Shown: positions 9,661 to 19,750 of the stretch, one piece after another
How positions within the stretch are numbered: position 1 is the stretch's first letter
How the letters are laid out: every line of letters begins with the position of its first letter
Source: an uncultured Prevotella sp.
GTDB taxonomy: Bacteria > Bacteroidota > Bacteroidia > Bacteroidales > Bacteroidaceae
DNA length: 64,000 nt
Reading direction: 5' to 3'
Assembly (NCBI GenBank): GCA_905236755.1
Contig: CAJOCR010000008.1
Coordinates: 1 to 64,000, forward strand
Notes under the pieces: model-generated
Database searches by the model: none
Seen by the model: the letters and a program-made list of their open reading frames with translations, nothing else
What the model was told of the DNA's origin: nothing
Position numbers and translations under genes: made by a program

Positions 9661-9698
9661 AATCCCCGGCAGTTTTCTACTTGCCGGGGATTTTGTTT
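9661..9698 (+). terminator. Rho-independent terminator of susC1-susD1-unknown
   Basis: AATCCCCGGCA (9661-9671) pairs with TGCCGGGGATT (9682-9692), followed by TTGTTTTTT. It separates the first Sus operon from the second. Confidence 0.9.
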
Positions 9699-9775
9699 TT
9701 TATGATCTTGATAAGCCATAAAAGTTAAACACGCACTTCCTTTAACAATCTATAACATAAAAATGTCGCAAAATG

Positions 9776-9806
9776 TTGTTGTATGTAAAAACAATCATTA
9801 CCTTTG
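9776..9806 (+). promoter_or_regulatory. Promoter and leader of susC2
   Basis: TTG (9776-9778), 20 bp, TACCTTTG (9799-9806). The 170-nt leader has two copies of CCTAACTAAC (about 9830 and 9911) and then TATCTAAC (9941-9948) and GAATCCTTAA (9958-9967), as before susC1. Confidence 0.75.
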
Positions 9807-9979
9807 CGATATTAAAAACCTAACTAACGTAAAAGAAATAGGAAAATAAGGTATATTACTACCTCATTAGCTTTAAGAATTAATTGCAAGTTTTTGCAGG
9901 TAAAAAGTAAACCTAACTAACATAGGATACTTAGTTTAAATATCTAACTTATTAATTGAATCCTTAAATTAAAAGAAGC

Positions 9980-12900
9980 ATGAGAAAAAAGAATGCGTTA
10001 TGGTTCTCTATGAGAGCCTGTTTGACTGTTCTGTTCATGTCGTTCGCTTTGGTTATCCAGGCACAGAACACAACAGTTAAGGGTACCGTAAAGGACGCTA
10101 CAGGCGAACCTGTAATCGGTGCTACAGTAAAGGTAAAGGGATCTACAATGGGTGTAATCACCGACATTGACGGTAACTACACTATTGATTGCCCTTCAAA
10201 TGCTACACTTGAAGTTTCTTACATTGGTAGCAAAACCCAAACAGTTAAAATCGGAGGTAAAAACACTATTGACATCACACTTCAGGATGAATCACAAGCT
10301 ATTGATGAAGTTGTTGTAACTGCACTTGGTATCAAGCGTCAGGCTCGTTCACTTGGTTATTCTACAACAAAAGTTGGTGGTGATGATTTCCAGTTGGCAC
10401 GTGATCCTAACATTGGTAACGCCCTTTCAGGTAAGGTTGCTGGTGTAAACGTATCTGGAAATGGTACTGGTTCTACAGGTACATCACGTGTTGTCATCCG
10501 TGGTAATGCCTCTCTTACAGGTAACAACATGCCATTGTATGTTGTTGACGGAATTCCATTCGACAACTCTAATCAAGGCGCAGCAGGAAAATGGGGTGGT
10601 TCTGATATGGGTGATGGTTTGAGCAATATCAACGCCGACGATATCGAAAGTATTCAGGTTTTGAAGGGTGCTGCAGCTTCTGCACTTTATGGTTATCGTG
10701 GTGGTAATGGTGCTATTCTTATCACAACAAAGAGCGGTAAGAAAAATCAGCCTGTTACTATTGAGGTTAACCAGAACCTCACATTCAACTCTATCTATGA
10801 TTATCGCGACTGGCAGGACACCTTCGGTATTGGTCTTGAAGGAAAGAAACCAACTGACGTAACTGCAGCAAAGAAAGCAGAAAGCAGCAGTTGGGGTGCA
10901 GCTCTTGATGGTAGCGAGGCAGTAAACTTCCTTGGTGAGAAGTATGCTTATAACAATGTTGACAACTGGAAGAAGTTCTATCGCACTGGTATCACTTCTA
11001 ATACTTCAGCATCTATCTCTGGCTCTGCTCAGAATATTGTATATCGTTTTGGTGGTTCTTACAACATAGAGAAAAGTATTCTTCCTAACGCAGGTAATCG
11101 CCAAATTGGTTTGAATATGAATACCACATACGATATTCTTAAGAACCTTCATTTGAATGTTACTGCAAACTATGTGTTTGACAAGTCAAATGGTCGTTCT
11201 AACCTCTCTGATGGAAATGGTAACACTAACGCTTCTCTTATCTATCGTGGTAACTCTTTTGACATTGATTGGATGAAGGGAACTGCAGCTGGTTGGGGTA
11301 CAAACCTTGATGGCTCAGAAATGATTGGTGGCACTAATGTTTACTTCAACAACCCATACTGGTTGCAGTATCGCAAGACCAATAACATGGAGCGTAACCG
11401 CTTGACAGGTCAGGTTCAACTTCGTTGGGATATTACTAACTGGTTGTACTTACAGGGTACTGTACAGCGTGATGGTTACAATATTGAGTATAAGCAGGTT
11501 CAGCCTATTGGTGCTGCTGCTGATCCTAAGGGTTGGCTTACTCAATACGAGAAGAATTTCCACGAAACCAACTACAACTTCCTTCTTGGCTTTAACAAAG
11601 AATTTGGTAAACTTTCTGTAGGTGCCACATTCGGTGGAAACAAGCAGTATAACGAAACAAAGCAGTTTACAGTTGCTGATGGTGGTCGTCCATTTGTTGT
11701 TGATGGTCTGTGGAGTGTCAACAACCTTGGAGACAAGAACCCAAATATGTCTATTAAACACTATCAGGTAAATTCTTTCTATGGCACTGTTGACCTTGGC
11801 TGGGCTAACCAGGTTTTCTTGAACCTTACAGGTCGTAATGACTGGTTCTCTACTCTTAGCAAAGACAACAATAGCTATTTCTACCCATCAGCAACTATCT
11901 CTTGGGTTTTCACAGATACATTCCGCAAATCACTTCCTGAGTGGTTTGAGTTTGGTAAATTCCGTATAGGTATGGCTGCAGCTTCTAATGGTACATATCC
12001 TTATAGAACTATTTTGCTTTACCAGCTTCGCAATTATACCATCAACGGTATGCAGGTTGCAACACAAGCAAACGAAAATAGTTACCCAAACGCAAACTTG
12101 AAACCTATCCGTATCTCAGAATTTGAGACAGGTTTAAACATGAGTTTCTTCAATAGCCGTTTGATGTTTGATATGGCTTACTATCAGAAGAGAACAACAG
12201 ATGATATTCTTACTGTTTCTACATCATCAACCTCTGGTTATAACTCAAAGTCTGCTAATGTTGGTAAGATTGTCAATAAAGGTTTCGAGTTCATGGTTGA
12301 CGCTTATCCTGTAAAGACAAAGGCCTTCACATGGAACACTACATTGAACTTCGCATACAACTCTTCAAAGGTTGTTTCTCTTGGTGAAGGTGTAGGTCGC
12401 ATTAATATCGAAGGTGCAGAAAGCCGTAATGGTAATGTTTACATTTTCGACGTTGTTGGAAGCGCATACGGTGAAATTATCGGTAACAAGTATAAGAGAG
12501 ACGAAAATGGTAATCTCTTGTTGAAGAAGGGTCTTCCACAGGCTGGCGAGCAGACATCACTTGGTAATGGTGTTTACAAGTGGACTGGTGGTTGGAAAAA
12601 TTCTGTAAAATATAAGAATTTTACTCTAACATTCCTGCTTGATGCCAAGTTTGGAGCTAAACTTTTCTCTGGTACAAACTACCAACTCTACAACTATGGT
12701 ATGCACAAGAACACTCTCGTAGGTCGTACCGTTGCAGAACCATACGCAAAGACTGTATTTGCTGGTATAGACGAAGAAACAGGAGCTGCTAATACTGTTG
12801 CTGTAACTGCACAAGATTACTATCAGGCAATATGCAACGCAAATATTGGTGAAGAGTTCGTTTACGATGCTTCATTCATTAAGCTCCGTGAACTTTCTTT

Positions 12901-13114
12901 AAGTTACACTTTCCCAAAGAGCATGCTCAGCAGTTTGAAGGTTGTTAAGGGACTTAGCGTTAGTCTCATCGCTCGTAACCTCTGGACTATCATGAAGCAT
13001 ACTCCAAATATTGACCCAGAGTCAGCTGTTAACGCTTCTAATGGTCAGGGCTTGGAGCTCAATGGTTATCCTGCAACCCGAAACATTGGTTTCAATGTAA
13101 ATGTTAAGTTCTAA
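9980..13114 (+). CDS. SusC-like TonB-dependent outer-membrane transporter 2
   Basis: This 1044-residue protein has a signal peptide ending at VIQAQ (residue 29), a carboxypeptidase-regulatory-like domain (about 30-112), TonB-box-like AIDEVVVTALG, a plug domain (about 115-235, MPLYVVDGIPFDNS and GYRGGNGAILITTKSG) and a long barrel ending FNVNVKF. The N-terminal 110 residues closely resemble SusC1, while barrels differ in length by about 90 residues. It forms a pair with the next gene, 21 bp away. It imports an oligosaccharide; cargo unknown but probably related to that of the first pair because the downstream enzymes are shared. Confidence 0.95.
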   Translation: MRKKNALWFSMRACLTVLFMSFALVIQAQNTTVKGTVKDATGEPVIGATVKVKGSTMGVITDIDGNYTIDCPSNATLEVSYIGSKTQTVKIGGKNTIDITLQDESQAIDEVVVTALGIKRQARSLGYSTTKVGGDDFQLARDPNIGNALSGKVAGVNVSGNGTGSTGTSRVVIRGNASLTGNNMPLYVVDGIPFDNSNQGAAGKWGGSDMGDGLSNINADDIESIQVLKGAAASALYGYRGGNGAILITTKSGKKNQPVTIEVNQNLTFNSIYDYRDWQDTFGIGLEGKKPTDVTAAKKAESSSWGAALDGSEAVNFLGEKYAYNNVDNWKKFYRTGITSNTSASISGSAQNIVYRFGGSYNIEKSILPNAGNRQIGLNMNTTYDILKNLHLNVTANYVFDKSNGRSNLSDGNGNTNASLIYRGNSFDIDWMKGTAAGWGTNLDGSEMIGGTNVYFNNPYWLQYRKTNNMERNRLTGQVQLRWDITNWLYLQGTVQRDGYNIEYKQVQPIGAAADPKGWLTQYEKNFHETNYNFLLGFNKEFGKLSVGATFGGNKQYNETKQFTVADGGRPFVVDGLWSVNNLGDKNPNMSIKHYQVNSFYGTVDLGWANQVFLNLTGRNDWFSTLSKDNNSYFYPSATISWVFTDTFRKSLPEWFEFGKFRIGMAAASNGTYPYRTILLYQLRNYTINGMQVATQANENSYPNANLKPIRISEFETGLNMSFFNSRLMFDMAYYQKRTTDDILTVSTSSTSGYNSKSANVGKIVNKGFEFMVDAYPVKTKAFTWNTTLNFAYNSSKVVSLGEGVGRINIEGAESRNGNVYIFDVVGSAYGEIIGNKYKRDENGNLLLKKGLPQAGEQTSLGNGVYKWTGGWKNSVKYKNFTLTFLLDAKFGAKLFSGTNYQLYNYGMHKNTLVGRTVAEPYAKTVFAGIDEETGAANTVAVTAQDYYQAICNANIGEEFVYDASFIKLRELSLSYTFPKSMLSSLKVVKGLSVSLIARNLWTIMKHTPNIDPESAVNASNGQGLELNGYPATRNIGFNVNVKF

Positions 13115-13135
13115 CTATCTTAAAATTGATTCATA

Positions 13136-14782
13136 ATGAAAACATTAAAATATTTTGCTTTAGCTTCAGTGTTCGCACTTGGTCTAACAAGCTGTGGAGA
13201 TTTCGGAGATCTTAACAAAGACCCAGAACACTTGAACGAGGGAAATGTATCTTATGCTATGCTGTTCTCTAATGCTCAGCATCAGGCTTTAGGTTCTGAC
13301 TGGGATATGTGGCGTACAGGTTGCATCTACTCTGCTCAATGGACTCAGCAGTTAAGTTCTATTGACTGGTGGGATTGGTACGGACGCTATGAATATAGCG
13401 ATGGCTATTCTGGTTCATTCTGGGATACTTATTCAAGCGACCGTGGTGCTATGCGCGATGTTACCACTTGCTACGACAAATGGAACGGAGTTGCAGGAAT
13501 GGAGGTTGACTGGAATATGGCACGTGTAATGCGTATCTATGCTTTCGCTAAGATGACCGACCTTTATGGTGATATTCCTTACAGCGAGGCTGGTCGTCCA
13601 GCTTTGTATTCTAATCCGAAGTATGACTCTCAGGAAGAAATATACATGAGCATGCTTAAAGAACTTGACGAGGCACAGGCAAACCTTACAGGTACTGCTG
13701 TCATGGGTGCTCAAGACCTCTATTTCCAGGGCGATGCTGCAAAATGGAAGAAGTTTGCTAACTCTCTGATGCTTCGTTTGGCTATGCGTCTTGTAAAGGT
13801 TGACCCAGCTACAGCTAAAACCTATGCAGCAAAAGCTTATGCAAACGGAGTTATCACAAACAACGATGACAATGTTTTGCTGAATCACTCTGAGGGTGTT
13901 ACAACCAACGACTCTGCAGAACCATTTGCAAAGATCAATGCTCATGAAGACCGTGAGTTCTATCTTGCAAAGACTTTCGTTGATATGCTTAAGAATACCA
14001 ACGACCCTCGTCTGAGTCTTATTGGTACAATTGCCCCAACACAAGATGGCAAGCAATATACCGACTGTCAGAAGAACACTTCTGGTCTATGGGCTAACGG
14101 AGACTATGGCGATATGACATTTGCAGCACAAGAAGGTATGCCTGTAGGTGGTTACAACAATAGTAAAACAAGTCAATACTTTGTTGGTCAGGTTGACGAT
14201 CGTTTCAATGACGATGCATTCCTTGCTAACTATGGTGCACACTTCTCTTCACCTAACCGTTACACCTACTGTGATCCACAGGCTCCTACATTCATCATTA
14301 CTGCTGCTCAGACAAATCTGTTGTTAGCAGAGGCTGCTCAAAGAGGATTTATAAATGGTAATGCTAAGGACTTCTATGAGGCTGGTGTAAAAGCTGCTTT
14401 CGCTCAGTTCAGCCAGTTCCCACACCTCACAACAGCTGTACGTAATACATACCTTCCAGAGGGAGCTGCAGATACTTATCTTGCAGAAAACCCATTTGAT
14501 GCAGCAAAAGCTCTCCAGCAGATTAACGAGCAGTATTATATTGCTACTTTCGGTGACCCACACGAGGTATTTACAAACTGGCGTCGTTCAGGATACCCAG
14601 TCTTGACTCCTGCTCCTATGGCAGCTCTTGATGGTGCATGCGCTACAGACGGTTCTATTCCACGTCGTTTCCGCTATCCATCAAGAGAGTCACAAATTAA
14701 CAAAACTAACTATGATGCTGCTGTAGCTCGTCAGGGTGGCGACACCTTCTCTACAAGAGTATGGTGGGATAAAGAAAACTAA
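13136..14782 (+). CDS. SusD/RagB-like surface glycan-binding lipoprotein 2
   Basis: This 548-residue lipoprotein has the lipobox LTSC (Cys 20). FGDLNKDPEHLN follows, then AKMTDLYGDIPYSEA and KWKKFANSLMLRLAMRLVK, hallmarks of this SusD branch. Near the end are EVFTNWRRSGYPVLTP and PRRFRYPSRE. It would lie on the surface over SusC2. The N-terminal region is rich in Trp and Tyr (SSIDWWDWYGRYEYSDGY), which could serve in stacking on sugar rings. It ends the second Sus operon; a terminator follows. Confidence 0.93.
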   Translation: MKTLKYFALASVFALGLTSCGDFGDLNKDPEHLNEGNVSYAMLFSNAQHQALGSDWDMWRTGCIYSAQWTQQLSSIDWWDWYGRYEYSDGYSGSFWDTYSSDRGAMRDVTTCYDKWNGVAGMEVDWNMARVMRIYAFAKMTDLYGDIPYSEAGRPALYSNPKYDSQEEIYMSMLKELDEAQANLTGTAVMGAQDLYFQGDAAKWKKFANSLMLRLAMRLVKVDPATAKTYAAKAYANGVITNNDDNVLLNHSEGVTTNDSAEPFAKINAHEDREFYLAKTFVDMLKNTNDPRLSLIGTIAPTQDGKQYTDCQKNTSGLWANGDYGDMTFAAQEGMPVGGYNNSKTSQYFVGQVDDRFNDDAFLANYGAHFSSPNRYTYCDPQAPTFIITAAQTNLLLAEAAQRGFINGNAKDFYEAGVKAAFAQFSQFPHLTTAVRNTYLPEGAADTYLAENPFDAAKALQQINEQYYIATFGDPHEVFTNWRRSGYPVLTPAPMAALDGACATDGSIPRRFRYPSRESQINKTNYDAAVARQGGDTFSTRVWWDKEN

Positions 14783-14812
14783 TAAAAGTAGTAAAAACTA
14801 CTTGTTAATAAT

Positions 14813-14846
14813 AAAAACTCCGGGGATTATTCCTCGGAGTTTTTTC
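14813..14846 (+). terminator. Rho-independent terminator after susD2
   Basis: AAAACTCCG (14814-14822) pairs with CGGAGTTTT (14835-14843), followed by more T. It closes the susC2-susD2 unit. Confidence 0.9.
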
Positions 14847-14856
14847 TGCTCGGTGA

Positions 14857-14889
14857 TATAGACGGATTATAGAGGCAATATAGAGGATT
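14857..14889. repeat. Three 11-bp tandem units, TATAGA core
   Basis: Units TATAGACGGAT, TATAGAGGCAA and TATAGAGGATT start at 14857, 14868 and 14879. Read on the minus strand they carry the CTCTATA core of the array at 29364-29407. Confidence 0.7.
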
Positions 14890-14949
14890 CGTAAAGCCGT
14901 TTTTTGAAAACAAAACCAAAAACAGAACGTGTTATTGGAACATTTTTAT

Positions 14950-14957
14950 TAATTTTG
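14950..14957 (+). promoter_or_regulatory. Promoter -7 element before the GH3 gene
   Basis: TAATTTTG fits the -7 consensus 30 bp before the ATG at 14987. The leader CCTAAATCAGCATGA resembles CCTAAATCAACATGA before the DUF4838 gene, which suggests shared expression. No -33 box at normal spacing is clear. Confidence 0.5.
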
Positions 14958-14986
14958 CGACAGAATAAATAAGTACCTAAATCAGC

Positions 14987-17307
14987 ATGAAGAAATTATT
15001 ATCAACTATTGCTGTAGCCTGTGTATTGACAACTGCAACAGCTAAAAAAGAAATCGTTAAATATGCATATCAGAATCCTAACCTGCCAGTAAAGGAACGC
15101 GTTGCTGATCTGCTTAGCCGTATGACCCTCGAAGAGAAGGTTGGACAGTTGCGATGCACATTAGCATGGAACTACTGGACTAAAGACGGGAAAAACATAA
15201 AACCTTCAGCTTCGTTCATAAAGGACATAAAGGAGGGAAACATTGGTATGCTATGGGGTACATATCGTGCAGACCCATGGACACAGAAAACCCTTGAAAC
15301 GGGCCTTGATCCTGAGCTTGCAGCTAAAGCAGGTAATACATTACAAAAATACGTGAAGGAGAACACCCGACTGGGTATTCCTTTGTTCCTTGCCGAAGAG
15401 GCTCCACATGGACACATGGCAATAGGTACAACAGTATTCCCTACTGGAGTCCAGACCTTCTTGAACAGGTAGGTAAGGTTATAGGAAAAGAAGTGCGATT
15501 GCAAGGTGCTCATATCAGCTATGGTCCTGTAATCGACTTAAGCAGAGAACCTCGTTGGAGCCGCGTAGAAGAAAGCATGGGTGAGGACCCTGTTCTAACA
15601 GCTATTCTTGCATCTGCTGAAGTTAAAGGACTTGGCGGTGGCAATCTTAAAAACCCCTACTCTACTATTGCTACCTTGAAACACTTTATCGGTTATGGTA
15701 CAACAGAAGGTGGCCAGAACGGTGCTCCTACATTCTTAGGCAAGCGTGAGATTCACGAACAGTTTCTCTACCCATTCAAAAAAGCTATAGAAGCAGGTGC
15801 TCTGTCGGTTATGACATCATACAACTCGCTTGACGGAATACCTTCTACCGCAGATGACTATTATCTGAAAAAAGTGCTGAGAAACGATTGGAACTTCAAT
15901 GGATTTACAGTATCAGACCTTTATAGTATTGACGGTATATGGGAAACTCATCATGTTACTAACACCGATCAGGAAGCAGCCGTATTAGCCTTGAAGAGCG
16001 GTGTTGATGCCGACTTAGGTGCAAAAGCATACAGTTTCATTATTGATGCTGTAAAAAAAGGCATGGTGAGCGAAGCTTATGTTGATAGTGCATGTGCTCA
16101 TATCCTTCAAAAGAAATTCGAGATGGGTTTGTTTGAGAATCCATACGTTGATCCTAAGAAGGCTGCCAAAAACGTGCGTACAGCCGAAAGTATTGAACTT
16201 GCACGTAAGGTGGCTCAGGCATCTGTTACTCTATTGGAAAACAAAAACAATATTCTTCCTTTGAGAAAAGACATTAAGGTGGCAGTTATAGGCCCAAATG
16301 CCGACAATCGCTATAATATGCTCGGTGACTATACAGCCCCACAGGAAGACAGCAACATAAAGACCATCCTTGATGGAGTTCGTACAAAGGTGGAAGCAGA
16401 GAACATTGAATATGTTAAGGGCTGTGCTGTGCGCGACATGGACAATACAAATATTCCTGCAGCAGTAGAAGCAGCCAAGCGTGCCGATGTTGTGATTGTT
16501 GCTGTTGGCGGAAGTTCTGCTCGTGATTTCAAAACAAGCTATAAAGAAACAGGTGCTGCAGTAAGCGATTCTAAGAGTATTAGCGATATGGATTGCGGTG
16601 AAGGTTACGACCGTGCCACCCTTGGACTCTTAGGTCGACAGCAGGAACTTCTCGAAGCTATCAAAGCAACAGGCAAACCAATGGTAGTAGTGTATATAGA
16701 AGGACGTCCACTTATCAAGACGTGGGCTCACAATAATGCCGATGCCCTCCTCACTGCTTACTATCCTGGTCAGCAAGGCGGTCAGGCTATTGCAGATGTA
16801 ATCTTCGGTGATTATAACCCTGCTGGTCGTTTACCAATTTCCGTACCTGAGAATATTGGTCAGATTCCAGTTTACTACAATAAGAAAGCTCCAATCCCTC
16901 ACAACTATGTCGAGATAAGTGGCAAGCCTCTCTATGCCTTTGGCTATGGTCTTAGCTATACAACATTTAAATATAGCAACCTAAAAATTTCACAGAAAGG
17001 CAAAGAAAACTTTGAAGTGAGCTTTGATGTAACAAACACAGGAAAATGTGACGGAGAAGAAGTTGCACAACTCTATTTGCATGACGAGGTTGCATCAACC
17101 TCTCAGCCTATGAAACAGCTAAAGCACTTCGCTCGAGTAATGATCAAAAAAGGTGAAACAAAACATATCAGTTTTACCCTTAACAGCGAAGATCTAAGTA
17201 TTGTAAACCGAGAGATGAAACGTGTTGTTGAACCAGGCGAGTTTAAGGTTATGGTTGGAGCATCGTCAGAAGATATCAGACTAACTTCAACCTTCAACTT
17301 AGATTAA
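14987..17307 (+). pseudogene. GH3 beta-glycosidase broken by a small deletion
   Basis: Two reading frames together make one GH3 protein of about 770 residues. Frame 1 (14987-15472) holds the signal peptide and the start of the barrel up to TVFPTG. Frame 2 continues from about 15448 (SPDLLEQVGKVIGKEV...) to 17307 with the catalytic nucleophile Asp (FTVSDLYSIDG, codon 15916-15918), the C-terminal alpha/beta domain and a fibronectin-like end. The junction lacks the conserved GLGQASTW-like block. The missing piece, estimated from the family pattern, is about 22 bp between two TGGA copies (one left at 15445-15448), which also explains the frame change. GH3 enzymes remove terminal beta-linked sugars. 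As read, the product would be cut at residue 161. A sequencing or assembly error is the alternative. Confidence 0.85.
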
Positions 17308-17327
17308 AAAGAAAAAAGAATAACTTA

Positions 17328-17365
17328 AAAAAAGTGGATGTGCATTTTTACACATCCACTTTTTT
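17328..17365. terminator. Bidirectional terminator between GH3 and GH92
   Basis: AAAGTGGATGTG (17331-17342) pairs with CACATCCACTTT (17351-17362), with A-runs on the left and T-runs on the right. It serves both convergent genes. Confidence 0.9.
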
Positions 17366-17367
17366 AT

Positions 17368-19614
17368 TTAATACTTCATTATCAAATTCTTATTCTTAAT
17401 AAGATCCTTATGACTAATTCTGAAACTATTTAGTTTCTTTCCACCTAAGCTAATCGATTTAATATACTTGCCTGTAGCAGCAGAACGATCAGCAGTAATA
17501 GTTATATCACCATCTGGATAATAACGTTTATCCAGATGAAGCGTTACCTTGTCAAATACAGGCGAAGTGATGGTGTAATAAGGACTTCCTGGACAATCAG
17601 GATAGATACCCATCATAGAGAACACTGCCCACGCAGACATCGTTCCTGTATCATCGTTACCAGGAATACCTGATGGTTTATCTGTGTAGTATTTATTCAG
17701 CAAACGGGTAACCTCTTTCTGGGTTCGCCATTCCTCACCCTTGAAATAACTGAAAAGATAAGGATAAGCTATATCAGGTTCGTTGGCTGGATCATAGAGA
17801 TTCTTATCAAAAACCATCTGAAGCTTATTCACAAACTTCTGCTTGCCGCCCATGAGTTTAGCCAAGCCAAGAACATCATGAGGAACATAGAATGTGTAGT
17901 TCCATGCTGAGCCCTCGTGGAATCCTGGAGCATTACTAAAATCAGCACCATCATCAGGATTAAAAGGTGAAAGGAACTTGCCATCTGTAGTTATAGGACG
18001 GAAAGTACCACTCTCCTTGCTATAATAATGCTTGTAACCAAGACTCTGCTTATAGAAACGTTTAGCTTCTGCCTTATGACCCAATGCTGATGCAAGATTA
18101 CCAAGAGCATAATCAGCAATATAATACTCCAATGCATGAGAAACACTATTATCGCCTGAGAAGTCCTGAGCAAAATAACCCAATGGCACATAACCCTTAC
18201 TGATATAAGGATCGATATCAGGACGCATCTTATTGTCTTGACCTTTAGTAGTAGCACTCTTTAAAAATGCTTTATAAGCTGTCTGAATATCGAAATCACG
18301 CAATCCTTTGAGATAGGTATCAGCAACAACAGCTATGGCAGGATCGCCCTCCATTGTCCATGTTTCACGACCAAAGAGTTCCCAACGAGGCATCCACCCC
18401 CACTCTTTTGACATGTCAATAATAGAGCGAACCATATCAAGCTGACGATCAGGATAGAGCAAGGTTTCCAACTGATGAACATTACGATAGGTATCCCAAA
18501 GAGAGAAGACTGTATAGCGATTAGATGATGTCTTGCCAATATCAAAACGTTCCATCATAGGATACTCGCCATTTACATCCTGAACAATATTTGGATGAAT
18601 CTGACTATGATAGAGTGCTGTATAGAAAACACGTTTCTGAGCCTCCGTTCCGCCTTCTACATCAATAGTAGAAAGTGTCTGTTCCCAAGCAGCAGAAGCA
18701 GCTTTGCATACTTTATCAAAAGCAAATCCTTGTTGTTCATGATTAAGGTTTTCACGAGCATTAGCTATAGAAACAAATGAAACACCCATCTGAACCTCAA
18801 TCTGCTCACCTTCTTCACAATCATAATTGAAAAAATAACCTATCTCATCACCTGCAAGTTCCTTGCCATAGGTGGTATATAGCTTATAACGACCATTATC
18901 TGTATCCCATTGAGCTTCGGCACCTGTCATCTTTGGTTGTTTCTTCCAATAACCAGCCGAAAGTGGTTTCTTGCTTACTCGCAATACAAAATACATAGGA
19001 AAAACTGCCTGAGAATTATAGCAGAAAGTACCCAACAGTCGATAGCCTTCTATCTCAGTATCGCCAACACGCTTAACAGCACCTCCAACTTCATTTGTCA
19101 GACCATCACCAATATTCAGAAGAATATGACTTTCGCCCTTATGGAAGGTAAATCGCTCTATAGAAGAACGTAATGTAGAACTTACCTCACAATGAATGCC
19201 ATATTTCTTGAGGTCAACAGCATAATAACCAGGAAAAGCCTTCTCGTCAGAATACTCTGAACCATAGTTATGATAATCAACATCAAGTTTTCCCGATGTA
19301 GGCATAGTGAGTAATGTACCCAACTCCGGACATCCTACACCACTAAGTGTTACATGGGCAAAACCTGTTAGAAACTTGTTGTTGTATTCATAAGGAGCCG
19401 ACCACCATCGAGCATCCTTATCCTGAACATTTAAATCTGAGCCCATAACATTGAAAGGTACCACCGACATCATGCCATGAGGGAGTACGGCTCCAGGATT
19501 ACAAACACTAAAATTTGTTGTACCAATAAAAGGGTCAACATAATCGATTTTCTGCTTAGCACTTATAGACAAACCAAGCAGCATAAATGATAAGAGTAAG
19601 AGTGACTTACGCAT
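17368..19614 (-). CDS. GH92 alpha-mannosidase (secreted), copy 1
   Basis: This 748-residue enzyme has a signal peptide (to about SISAK, residue 20). YVDPFIGTTNFSVCNPGAV begins the GH92 N-terminal beta-sandwich. The catalytic (alpha/alpha)6 barrel carries the FSLWDTYRNVHQL region, HEGSAWNYTFYVPHD (near 561) and GNDDTGTMSAW (near 650), the calcium and active-site motifs of the family. GH92 enzymes are exo-alpha-mannosidases (1,2-, 1,3-, 1,4- or 1,6-) acting on N-glycans and yeast mannan. It is transcribed alone, opposite to copy 2, with a 136-bp divergent promoter region. The substrate linkage cannot be told from sequence. Confidence 0.95.
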   Translation of the reverse strand: MRKSLLLLSFMLLGLSISAKQKIDYVDPFIGTTNFSVCNPGAVLPHGMMSVVPFNVMGSDLNVQDKDARWWSAPYEYNNKFLTGFAHVTLSGVGCPELGTLLTMPTSGKLDVDYHNYGSEYSDEKAFPGYYAVDLKKYGIHCEVSSTLRSSIERFTFHKGESHILLNIGDGLTNEVGGAVKRVGDTEIEGYRLLGTFCYNSQAVFPMYFVLRVSKKPLSAGYWKKQPKMTGAEAQWDTDNGRYKLYTTYGKELAGDEIGYFFNYDCEEGEQIEVQMGVSFVSIANARENLNHEQQGFAFDKVCKAASAAWEQTLSTIDVEGGTEAQKRVFYTALYHSQIHPNIVQDVNGEYPMMERFDIGKTSSNRYTVFSLWDTYRNVHQLETLLYPDRQLDMVRSIIDMSKEWGWMPRWELFGRETWTMEGDPAIAVVADTYLKGLRDFDIQTAYKAFLKSATTKGQDNKMRPDIDPYISKGYVPLGYFAQDFSGDNSVSHALEYYIADYALGNLASALGHKAEAKRFYKQSLGYKHYYSKESGTFRPITTDGKFLSPFNPDDGADFSNAPGFHEGSAWNYTFYVPHDVLGLAKLMGGKQKFVNKLQMVFDKNLYDPANEPDIAYPYLFSYFKGEEWRTQKEVTRLLNKYYTDKPSGIPGNDDTGTMSAWAVFSMMGIYPDCPGSPYYTITSPVFDKVTLHLDKRYYPDGDITITADRSAATGKYIKSISLGGKKLNSFRISHKDLIKNKNLIMKY

Positions 19615-19717
19615 AATAGATTTTTCGTAATGATAGTTTTCAAGGCATAAAATTAAAGAAATTATTAATATGTGCCAAATTTTGGTGGATAAAAGGGTTA
19701 GTTTTCTTCTTTTTTAG

Positions 19718-19725
19718 TATATTTG
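19718..19725 (+). promoter_or_regulatory. Promoter -7 element of the GH92-GH130-GH20 unit
   Basis: TATATTTG, 26 bp before the ATG at 19751. It starts the three-gene enzyme operon. Confidence 0.6.
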
Positions 19726-19750
19726 CAAACGTTATCAACAATCCAACTCC

